Assembly (NCBI RefSeq): GCF_020085105.1
Contig: NC_058053.1
Span: 14,656,888 to 14,720,887, forward strand
Origin: Siniperca chuatsi
Taxonomy: Eukaryota; Chordata; Actinopteri; Centrarchiformes; Sinipercidae
Reading direction: 5' to 3'
Length of the DNA: 64,000 nt
In this document: positions 45,644 through 56,700 of the stretch, piece by piece
How positions within the stretch are numbered: position 1 is the first letter of the stretch
How the letters are laid out: the number at the start of each line of letters is the position of its first letter
Translations under genes and position numbers: made by a program
The notes under the pieces: model-generated
Told to the model about the DNA's origin: nothing
The model's database searches: none
What the model saw: the letters and a program-made list of their open reading frames with translations, nothing else

Positions 45644-48600
45644 GGTTTTGTAATCCAGACATCCAGACAAAGCCTGGGGAAAGTGAAGGTGGTTGGGGGT
45701 ATAGTATTATAGGGGGGGGGTCTGGCAGGTGAGAAATGATATCAGGCTCTCCTTTGTCTTGTAACCTTCACCTACCGGTCAGGATGAATGGAGGAGAGCA
45801 CAAAGACTGCCAGAATAACATCCAGGCTCTGAGGAGGGAAGGGAAAGGAGGCCACCTCCTCACAAATATCATGGACGAAGGCATGACACACAGAGTCATC
45901 GTAGTCTGGATGGTCCTATTTGAGGAAAATAAAGTAGGCTATATCCAAAACTGTTTTACAGTCACAAAGTACACCTACAAATGGTAGCTCAGATATAGAT
46001 TTGGGTAACTGCTCAGTGTTTGTATTGTAACTATCTATAATATTTAACACGATTTCCAAATTTCACAGCTATTGAAACAACTAATTTCCCTTTTCACTTA
46101 AATAATGCAAGGGCACTGCGACTTTGACCTTTGTACTCCTTCTGTAAGTGGTCGCTTATAAGGAATTTTTGTACATAATAATTTTGCACTTATTTTAAGT
46201 TGGGTTAAAATGTAAATGTACAGTATCACTTTGAATGCTGCTATAAATTTATTTTTTTTCAAAATGTATGTTACAAATCTTTTTTAACAAATATTACAAT
46301 AATCATAAATCTCTGTCTATATCAAAGTAATTTTTTAGTTTAAATGTACTAACTCCATCTCTTCCTCTTCAACTGATCAATGTCAATTGTAGCTCAATGA
46401 AGAATAAAATAAATACGTACAATTTACAAGTTCATTTTGGGTTATCTTTACTTGCAGATCAATATTTGACTCACATGGTAAGATGACTGTAATTAGATGG
46501 CACAAACTGCACACAGGATGATGTCATCTCTTGTGCATTACTGAAATTACTTTCCTTGTGCGAGACTTTATCTTTTTTTAAAAGACACAGTATATGCTCC
46601 TTCTGAGGTCTTTTTATTTAATGCTGTTACTTCACATGATGTTGTGATTTCCTATGCCTGTGTCATATTTGGAGACCAGATTTCACACAGGCCTACAGAT
46701 GAATTTAAGTTATTTTGACTGGAATCCATTAGACCTAATAAGACACATCTATTGTGATCCCTCGTTGGACATTCTGGCTTTATGCTCTTACTCTACTGAC
46801 AAATGACAGATGAAGACTAAATAAGATTAGTTATTTGCCACGCCCAAATTAAAAGATAATATAGATTTGAATCACTTTAAAACCTGTGCAAAAATATAAT
46901 CTACAAATTACCAGATTCTCTTTTCATCTTCTTCACATATTAATTGATTGATTCAGCTGGAGCTGCTAGGCAGAGCTTTCCGTTTTTCTGCGGTACTTGC
47001 AGTATGCACACTGTGTGAGGGAACAATGAACTATAAAATCTAATTTGAATCATTCTGGAAAGCTCAAAGAGTGACATTAGCTTTACAATGAATTGATTAA
47101 ATTACTTCATCAAATGTTAATTTAATCTGTCTAATTATTTTAGCAGTTTATGACATGGGGAATTAATCATAATCTGATATGACTGTAAATACCCTCAACA
47201 TGTCCAGATGACCACAGTAAGTACTTTAAATACATCACTGCTAATTTGAATGGGGTTTTATATAGCTTTGGTTGTTTTTAAATATAAGTGATATTAGCCA
47301 ATATTGCTTTGAAGAAATGTATTAACCTGGATACAGTATATACTGTGCATGTTCATACCAAGCAATATCAGAAATGCTTACCTTTACCAGCTGAATGGCA
47401 CATGGGGAGAAGTCACAACAGTATAGAAATGCGTCTGCTTCTCTGTGAAACAGAACAGTCAATTTAACAACCTGAAAAATCACTACAAATACAGTACAAC
47501 TGTGTGATGAAGCACCTTTCCTTTCATGGAGCTCTTATTAGGACATTTCATGCTACGGTATAAACCATACTCCTGTCCATAGAACTCCTGCACTATAAAC
47601 AATAAATTGGTAAATAATACAGTATTTTATTGGCCTATATTGGGTGTATTTGAAATGTTTTGCTTCTGTAAACATAGGTTGCACTGATAATTGACATATG
47701 ATCCACATTAATGACGTTGAAATGGTCAACTTAAATAGAATATATGGAAAGATCTCAAAATGTTTACTCACTTTATGGAATTAACGATGGGGAACACACT
47801 GTTACCCACCCCACATCCAACCTGTGAAGAAAAATATATTTTGCTGATTTCTGCCACGTAAAACATGGCAAAGCAAATTTGTGAGAGCTGTTATCTAACA
47901 CTTTTAGTATAGCAACTTACAGCCTATTACTTTTTATATCACAATTATGTCATGGTCCACATGCAATAGTCTATATTAAAACAATCTAAATTAAAACTAA
48001 TACATGTGAACAGTTTTGAAAACCTCCAAGATCCTGAAAGATGCAAGCTGGCCAGGGAAAGTAGTAGTCTCAATGGCAGCTTCATTTTTTCCTAGTGCTG
48101 CTCCTTGACAGGACTCCGGATGATTGGAGGTGTCTGTGTTTCTGTGATGGCGTGTGGGGCCGTTGTGTTGCTGGTGTCTGGTCTCTGTGTCTGTGGTAGA
48201 TCCAGTAGGTAGTGGGTATGCTGCCTGCTGATCACCTAGACACAAGTTTGTGGCTTGGCTTTTTGCACCTGAAGGAAGCAGTTCTGGGAATTCTAAAAAC
48301 AGCCACCTGCGATCTTTAAAGAACTTGTCCTGGTGCATCTCATAAAACTTGTCCCAGTACTGGCAAGCCTCTGTGTCGAATTTACCTGTGTGGAGAAGAT
48401 TCAAGAATATTTTCACAAAACGTAACCCCAATCAAATCTAACTTGGAACATATTTCTGTGCATTCTTGCCTCGTTCCTTTAAAGGAATTTGTACACAGGA
48501 ATTTTCTTCTGCCTTCTGACGTGCGTTTTCTTCATCCTCTTCTGTCCATTGCACATGATCCCTAAAATATAAAGCATTACAAACGCAACTGTTGATACAG

Positions 48601-48982
48601 CTGTTCAAATATAGTAACTCACAAACTGTATCAAATAAAAGAAATTTCAAAACTAGAACATATTAATCCAGTGTTGTGTTTTGAAGTTGATCAGAAAGCT
48701 CTTAACTGTAACCCTAAATTTCAGTTCAGCGTCGGTAAAAGTAAGCACACCTACATTGTAATTCTACTACCTCCATAAAGATAGTACAGATGGGTGACAA
48801 ATTAAAGTCTTACTACAGTACATCACTGACCACATGTTGTGCTTAAAGATGTCATCAGGATTGGTCAAAATCCGTGAACCCAGTGTAGCCGAAGGTCTTC
48901 CTCCTGTGCTCTTTAGTCTTGAGGACAATCTGCTGAAAACTTTAGCCAGTTTGGCTGCAGAGAAGCTCCTCAGTTTATGCAT
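44432..48982 (-). CDS. mettl8: Mitochondrial tRNA 3-methylcytidine methyltransferase METTL8, 9 coding exons, 394 aa
   Basis: A SAM-dependent enzyme; in mammals it makes m3C32 in mitochondrial tRNA-Ser and tRNA-Thr. Coding exons 5' to 3' (plus coordinates): 48831-48982, 48470-48561, 48024-48385, 47772-47821, 47382-47442, 45776-45915, 45369-45475, 45126-45191, 44432-44586; 1185 nt, phases close. Seen: an Arg/Ser-rich, acid-free N-terminus ([20 protein letters not shown]), a likely mitochondrial presequence; family opening [46 protein letters not shown] loop LEVGCGVGN (about 203-209); [64 protein letters not shown]-terminal [18 protein letters not shown]. Exon 3 carries a low-complexity Thr/His/Gln insert before the SAM fold. 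The exon 2 donor is probably GC. The gene neighbourhood and presequence favour METTL8 over METTL2. Confidence 0.95.
45597..45641. repeat. (TA)n microsatellite in mettl8 intron
   Basis: About 22 TA units between mettl8 exons 6 and 7. Confidence 0.95.
45916..47381 (-). other. mettl8: mettl8 intron 5, nothing else recognised
   Basis: The longest coding-region intron of mettl8, about 1.5 kb. It is AT-rich unique-looking sequence without an obvious repeat or open frame of interest. Confidence 0.6.
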
Positions 48983-48987
48983 TCACG

Positions 48988-50234
48988 CTGTAAAAATGCA
49001 GGAAGAGTTGAATACATTTTACAATGCTTTGACAGTGCACCTACAGCTAATCAGACTCATGGGAGCTGTAGCTGTTTACAAAAGGTCCCTGTGTGCTCAG
49101 TTAAGAACTTACCCAGCATTTTTGTGTTTTTTGTGATCTTGGTGTTATTGAGTACAAATATAATTTTGTATGTCACTGCCCCATGTACAGCGACCTAAGG
49201 AGTGGCTATTTTAAAAAATACAGTTTAAGAATCCTGATTTGTTTTGGTTGTCCAAAGATGAAATATTGAAGAGGCTTTTTAACAAGGAGGTTTTTGTTTT
49301 GGCAAGATTAATATCAGGTCAAGACAGAGTACCCTGTATCTTTGACTGTAAGTGGTATGTGAATTGGATCTTTTGAAATGTTTTCTTTCTGAATTTGTGT
49401 GTTACATGACCATCTTGGGCCAGACCTCTGAATTGTAGTACTCATTTAAAATTAAATGAAATTAAGTAAAAAAAAAAAAATGAACTAAGTCTGAATTTTA
49501 GGCTACTTAGTCGTTTGTGTCTTGCCTCTGCACCATGGTGGGCAGGACACATAAATCAATCAATCAACAAGATATCATGAAAGGCATCTAAAAATAAAAA
49601 TTTTGAAGGTATACTGAAATTAATGGTGAAGCATCCAACAGGCAAATGTGGTCACTGTTCACTAAATAGTATATTTTATTTCAGTGTGGTATGCAGAAGG
49701 AAGACAAAATAAGTGTAAAGAGTGACACTGTATTAGGTTATTTGAGGGGAGATAGTAAGGAACATTGAGAGGAATCTGATCCAGACCATGGATGTTTTAA
49801 GGATAACTCTGTTAACCTCATGACCCCACTGACCCGCTGGTGTGTCAAGTTAGTAAAAACTCATGCTGTGCAGCCAAACTTTGTTCAAACCCACAGAACT
49901 GTTTTCAAATTCTAGTGGGGATCCCAAAGGTACCAAATGTCAGGCTGAATTTTGAGAAAATGTGAATAAAATAGTGCACAATTCACCTGAAATATGGAAG
50001 AGTGCAGCCAAAAAAAACATGCAGTGCTTGGTTTTAATATTTCAGTAAATATAAACATCATATAGCTTCAATGGAGGGCTGGAACAAGCCAATATATAAT
50101 ATATAAATATAAAACAGTCAAACAGTGTGAAATAAGATTATTTTTCCAATCTTAAAGCTACTTAAGGGGAAATAAAAAGGGGGAAACTAAATGTTGAGTT
50201 GAGTTTATACATCCATTCTCCATGGTCGACGTAC
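48988..50234 (-). other. mettl8: mettl8 5' intron
   Basis: The exon with the mettl8 ATG begins at 48987 after a clear acceptor (minus-strand TTTTTACAG), leaving only 5 untranslated bases before ATG, so at least one non-coding exon lies upstream. A minus-strand donor CGTTG|GTACGT at 50234-50233 is a good candidate for the end of that first exon. The interval is AT-rich and I recognise no repeat in it with confidence. Confidence 0.5.
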
Positions 50235-50340
50235 CAACGGTCGACGGGAGGGCGCTACTGTTCCAGGCTGGAATACGCGCGCCTTAATTCCTCAAGTAGA
50301 AGAAGACGCTGTAGAAGACTACAAAAATGGAGCGTGAGAG
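50200..50340. promoter_or_regulatory. Probable bidirectional promoter of mettl8 and dcaf17
   Basis: mettl8 (minus) and dcaf17 (plus) are head to head. Between their first exons the sequence turns CpG-rich (CGACGGGAGGGCGC, ATACGCGCGCC) and carries two GGTCGAC palindromes 12 bp apart at about 50224 and 50240. No TATA box is seen. The human orthologues are also divergent neighbours. Start sites are inferred, not shown. Confidence 0.5.
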
Positions 50341-50706
50341 GGCAGCTAGCATTGACAGCTAACTAATACCACACCGGTCATAAGTGTTAAGTGTTGTTGT
50401 CCATTAACCTTTAACTGCTGATATCACTTCTTTGTTTCTCACCTCTGGACAACTACCCAGTTCAACTAACGCTGCGTATATAACGAACTAGCTAGGCACG
50501 ACTTTTGAACGAAGTAAACGAGACATCGAGGTACTCCAGTTCAACAGCGCTCACTTTAGTTATGCTAGCTGTTAACTTTTCTTGTTAGCTCCAGAGAGGA
50601 GGTTGAGTGGTCTCGAAGAGATGGAGGTCAGTGAGGGGTTCTAATCGCTCTTACCTGGCTTCGGCTGTGGTCTTCTTGGGGTCAGCTCAGGTGGTTGTCT
50701 CTTGTG

Positions 50707-50751
50707 ATGCTACCAGACAGTCCTCTTGTAGGAACAAGTGCCACCTGCTGA
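50707..50751 (+). other. uORF overlapping the dcaf17 start (TGATG junction)
   Basis: ATG at 50707 opens 14 codons (M-L-P-D-S-P-L-V-G-T-S-A-T-C) and stops at TGA 50749-50751. The last base of that stop is the A of the dcaf17 ATG, giving TGATG. A second short uORF (M-E-V-S-E-G-F) starts at 50621. Whether the transcript includes both depends on the start site. Confidence 0.5.
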
Positions 50752-53700
50752 TGGCGCTGTACCGGAGAAAAAGAACCGTAAACGCCATTGAGCTGTTGAA
50801 CCGGAGGAGTAGAGGTATAAGAGATGGTGGGACTCTGATCAGACACAATATGAAGGTCCTTAGAGGTATTCTCCTCCAGGTAATAGAAACAACGATGCGT
50901 TTAGATATTCACTGTACCTAACTGGTTTCAATGAATGTTCTACTAATATACTATCTTTCTGTATTATTGTTATATTGTAGGACAGCAGGGATTTCATTAA
51001 AGTATGGAGCAAGACCTCAAAATCCACAATAATGTATGAGAATGGTAAAATCTACTTTGAAAATTACCAGAACTGCTACAGCTGGTGAGTATGAATAATA
51101 AACTTGAATTATGTTCAGTCTTCAGTACACATACAATACAAAATAATACCTTAGACCCACAGATTATTCGCAACATATTTAATATTGGTGTGCAAAAGTC
51201 ACATAATCATAGGCTAAATAAAGTAATGCACACAGTTTTTATGCATCTCTGAAGAAATCAAAATCTGAGAATCACTGCAGGACAGCTGTGAGAAGCAGAT
51301 CATTTACTTACTAAAAGACAACAATAATGCCACACCATGATTTAATCTAAATCTTGCAAGTCAATCCTGAAAGATTGCCTTCTTTCACAAATTTGGTGGT
51401 AGGCCTTGTCACTCATAGCCAGATAAAATTTTATCTAGTTTAGTAATCGCATCTACCAAATTAAAATTAGTGCTGTGTGATGAGAGCAATGTGAAAACAT
51501 GAGTGTATGTCATGACGTTTGCAGAGAAAATGTACATGGCATTCAGGTGTAAAGATGTGAAGGATACTGACAACAGAATAAAAGGTTTATACTCTGACAC
51601 ACAGTGAGTGATTAAATCTTCTGGTTTCAGTGTTCACTCAGAGCCTCAGGTTCTATACAAACTGCCGAAGAGGTCTAAATTGGAGAAATTTGAAGATGCC
51701 TTGCTGTGTCAGTGCCCAGTTGTAAGAGAAATTAAACATTAAACATCTTTTTTTGGATTAACGCTGAACTTGCAATGACCAGATTTTAACAACCCAGGTT
51801 CAGATTGTCGTTTCATTTGTCTCGTTGACAGGACAAAACATTAGCCTCCCCCTCTGATCATAAACCCAGCCTCTTGGCTTTGACAGCCAATAACTGGCTG
51901 TATCGCCTTTCAGCTGAAACGGGAGAGGAGCTGCAGAGAGTTTACCTCTCTTCAAACCATAAATTCAGGTATCGTCAAAGTCCTGAGATTTCTGTTCTTT
52001 GAGTGGAGATTAATATATTTATTTTTTAGTTTTAGATAATTTAAAAAAATTTTCACCTTACTCTGTTGTTGTTTTTTGGTAGGTATCTTGGCTGGGATGT
52101 TTCTCAAGAGACACTTTATGTTAAATCTGTCCAAAACAAAGGAACATCTTTAGCACGACAGGTAAGGTCAATGTATTGATTTTCATAAGATTTGTGCCTT
52201 ATTTAAGAGTGACAGGACACTTTATAAATGGTAATAAAGCCTAGGATCTTGCTGTACATGGAATTTCAGTTCATGAATTTTGATAGTTGTATTGTATAAA
52301 TGAAGGAAAATAAATATAAAATCTTTTAATGAGTCAGTCAAAGAATTTAGGTATCACTAGTCAGGGGCTGCACCTAATGATCTCCATTATCAATCAATCT
52401 GTTGACTACTCTTTAGATAAATCGATTAATTGTTTAGTCTACAAGGTGTAAAATAGTGAAAAATCCCCATTACAATTTCTCAGAGCTCAAGTTGGCATCT
52501 TCTTATCACTTGTTTTGTCCAACCAACAGTCCTAAACCCAAAGATATTCAATTTACAAGAATCAACATGAGAAATAGCAGTGAATCTTCACATTTGAGAA
52601 GCTGGAACTGGTGAAAATTTGGCATTTTTGCTTAATAAATGACTAAATGGTTGCCCATGAATTTTCTGTGGATCGACTAATCAATGAATCAACTATTAAC
52701 TTGTCCCAGGCTGGGATCTCTGATGTGGAGAAGAGATGACACCTCTTTTTTTAAATTCACAGGCAGGTATCACTCAGAATACAGTGATGCACCTGGCCAT
52801 CTTTCATGTTTTCCCCTTGCAAATTGTGGGCATTTTGGAGATCAACAAAAAGGTATGTAGATTTGTTTGTAGTTTTTTCAAATGTTCCTGTGGGAGTGAT
52901 ATGTTATTATTAAAATGTAAATCTTATTCTTTCAGGTATTTGGAAATGGTGTTACCGATGTTGTTCTGTCTCAAGGTGTCCTTGCGGTGTCTTACAGCAA
53001 CAAGTCAGTGAAGCTGTACAGCTTTGAGCACATTGTCCAAAGGGTGTGTTTGTATTTTTATTTTTTTATCATTAAAGAGTTTCCTGCACAATGTTTAGTA
53101 AGCTGAATATTTTATTTAATCAGATTTTTGAACATTGCATCAGAAATAAATTTGTTGAAAATGATGTACCTGTTAATATTTATGTATTCGGTGCTTCATT
53201 ATCCGTCTGGCTGCGTGACTAATGAATACTTTCTTTGTTTTCAGTACTTGACAGAGAAGTTAACGCTTGGAAAGCAGAGTTCACTTCCTGGAGGCAAAAC
53301 AGTGGGAGATGTTCCATTTGGTATCCCAGTAAATATCCAGATCACAGGTGAGTCCGTTTTTAAGTCTAGACCGGTGGTATCTTTGTGTTTTTAAAGATTT
53401 TTGTTGACCTACTTGGTCACTGTGAGCAGGAATGTTCTTCATTACAAGGTAAACTTGGTAGTTTTTTATTTATTATCTTTTATTGCACAGATTGCCCTCC
53501 AGTGCTTTTCGAGGTGTCATGCTCTAATAACGGTGTCCAGATTGGAGGCTACCCATGGCACTACATCTACACACCACCGCAAAAAGATCACAAGGGGACT
53601 CACCATATCTGTTCACTCAAGGACAGCACTATGGTAAGTTTAAAGAATCCTCTTTAACCATACACTATAACATTTCAATAAGGGGTGTCGCAATATACCG

Positions 53701-56700
53701 GTATTGACAATTAATTGTGATATTTAAAAATTAAATATTGATATCCCTCCTCCTTGAACCGCCACCTTAACGTGGTGGAGGGGTTTGAGTACCCGAATGA
53801 CCCTGGGAGCTATGTTGTCTGGGGCTTTATGCCCCTGGTAGGGTCACCCATGGCAAACAGGTCCAGGGTGACGGGTCAGACTAAGAGCAGTTCAGAAGCC
53901 CCCTATGAATAGTCAATCAAGGCCAGTTACGTCGCCCGGATTGGCGCTACCGGGGCCCCACCCTGGAGCCAGGCCTGGGGTGGGTGCTCGACGGCGAGCG
54001 CCTGGTGGCCGGGCCTTTCCCCACGGGGCCCGGCCGGGCACAGCCCGAAGGAGCGACGCGGGGCCGTCCTCCCGTGGACCCACCACCCGCAGGAGGATCC
54101 GTAAGGGGCCGGTGCAGAGAGATCTGGGCGGCAGTCGAAGGCAGGGGCTTCGGCGACCAGATCTCCGGACACAGAAACTGGCTCTAGGGACATGGAATGT
54201 CACTTCGCTGGGGGGGAAGGAGCCTGAGCTTGTGCGGGAGGTTGAGCGTTACCGGCTAGATATAGTCGGCCTCGCCTCCACGCACAGCCTGGGCTCTGGA
54301 ACCCGTCTCCTCGAGAGGGGCTGGACGCTCCATTTCTCTGGCGTTGCCTGCGGGGAGAGGCGGCGGGCTGGTGTGGGCCTGCTCATAGCCCCACAGCTCA
54401 GCCGTCACGTGTTGGAGTTTACCCGGTGAACGAGAGGGTCGCGTCCCTCCGCGTCCGGGTGGGGGACAGGTCTCTCACTGTTGTGGCGGCCTATGGGCCG
54501 AACGGCAGTGCAGAGTACCAGGCCTTCTTGGGGTCCCTGGGAGGGGTACTAGACAGTGCACCGCCCGGGGACTCCGTTGTTCTACTGGGGGACTTCAACG
54601 CCCACGTGGGCAACGACAGTGACACCTGGAGAGGGGTAATCGGAAGGAACGACCCCCCTGATCTGAACCCAAGCGGTGTTCAGTTGTTGGACTTCTGTGC
54701 TAGTTGCAGTTTGTCCATAACTAACACCATGTTCAAGCACAAGGGTGTCCATCAGTGCACGTGGCACCAGGACACCTAGGCGGAGGTCGATGATCGACTT
54801 TGTTGTCGTATCATCTGACCTCGGCGCCGCGTGTCTTGGACACTCGGGTGAAGAGAGGGGCGGAGCTGTCAACCGATCACCACCTGGTGGTGAGTTGGAT
54901 CCGCTGGCAGGGGAGGAAGCCGGACAGACTTGGCAGGCCCAAGCGTATCGTGAGGGTCTGCTGGGAGCGTCTGGCGGAGCCCTCTGTCAGCAGGGTCTAC
55001 AACTCACACCTCCGGGAGAGCTTCTCCCAGATCCCGGCGAGGCTGGGGACATTGAGTCCGAGTGGACCATGTTTTCCACCTCCATTGTCGATGCGGCGGC
55101 TCGTAGCTGTGGTCGCAAGGTTTCTGGTGCCTGTCGCGCGGCAATCCCGAACCCGGTGGTGGACGCCGGAAGTAAGGGATGCCGTCAGGCTGAAGGAGTC
55201 CTATCGGGCCTTGTTGGCTCGTGGGACTCCCAAGGCAGCTGACAGGTACCGGCAGGCTAAGCGTGCTGCAGCCCGTGCGGTCACAGAGGCAAAAACTCAG
55301 GATTGGGAGAGGTTCGAGAGGCCATGGAGGAGGACTATCGGTCGGCCTCAAAGAAATTCTGGCAAACCGTCCGACGGCTCAGGAGGGGGAAGCAGTAGCC
55401 ACCAACACCCGTACGGTGCGGGTGGAGGGCTGTTGACCTCGACTGGGGATGTTGTCGGACGGTGGAAGGAATACTTTGAGGATCTCCTCAATCCCGCTGT
55501 CACGTCTTCCGAAGAGGAAGCGGAGGCTGGGGACCGGAGGCGGACTCATCCATCACCCTGGCCGAAGTCACTGAGGTTGTTGGCAAGCTCCTTGGTGGCA
55601 AGGCTTCAGGGGTGGATGAGATCCGCCCTGAGTATCTTAAGTCTCTGGATGTTGTGGGACTGTCTTGGCTGACACGTCTCTGCAACATCGCGTGGCGGTC
55701 TGGGACAGTGCCTCTGGACTGGCAGACCGGGGTGGTGGTCCCTCTGTATAAGAAGGGGACCGGAGGGTGTGTTCCAATCACAGAGGGATCACACTTCTCA
55801 GCCTCCCCGGTAAGGTCTACTCCAGGGTACTGGAGAGGAGAATTCGTCCGATAGTCGAACCTCGGATTCAGGAGGAGCAGAGTGGTTTTCGTCCCGGTCG
55901 TGGAACACTGGACCAGCTCTATACTCTCCATCGGGTGCTCGAGGGTTCATGGAGTTTGCCCAACCAGTCCACATGTGCTTTGTGGATCTGGAGAAGGCAT
56001 TCGACCGTGTGCCCCGGGGCGCTTTGTGGGGAGTGCTCTGGGAGTATGGGGTCCGGGGCCCTCTGCTAAGGGCTGTCCGGTCCCTGTATAACCGGAGCAG
56101 GAGCTGTGTTCGCATTGCCGGCAGTAAGTCAGACCTGTTCCCGGTGCATGTTGGACTCCGCCAGGGCTGCCCTTTGTCACTGGTTCTGTTCATAATTTAT
56201 ATGGACAGAATTTCTAGGCGCAGTCAGGGGTCGGAGGGAGTCCGGTTTGGGAACCACAGGATCTCATCTCTGCTGTTTGCAGATGATGTCGTTCTGATGG
56301 CTTCTTCAAACCAGGACCTGCAGCATGCACTGGGACGGTTTGCAGCCGAGTGTGAAGCAGCTGGGATGAGAATCAGCTCTTCCAAATCTGAGGCCATGGT
56401 TCTTGACCGGAAAAAGGTGGTTTGCTCTCTTCGGGTAGGTGGGGAGTCCTTGCCTCAAGTGGAGGAGTTCAAGTATCTCGGGGTCTTGTTCACGAGTGAG
56501 GGACGGATGGAGCGTGAGATTGACAGGCGGATCGGTACGGCGTCTGCAGTGATGCGGGCGCTGTATCGGACCGTTGTGGTGAAGAAGGAGCTGAGTCGAA
56601 AGACAAAGCTCTCGATTTATCGGTCAATCTACGCTCCTGCCCTCACCTATGGTCATGAGCTCTGGGTAGTGACCGAAAGGACAAGATCGCGGATACAAGC

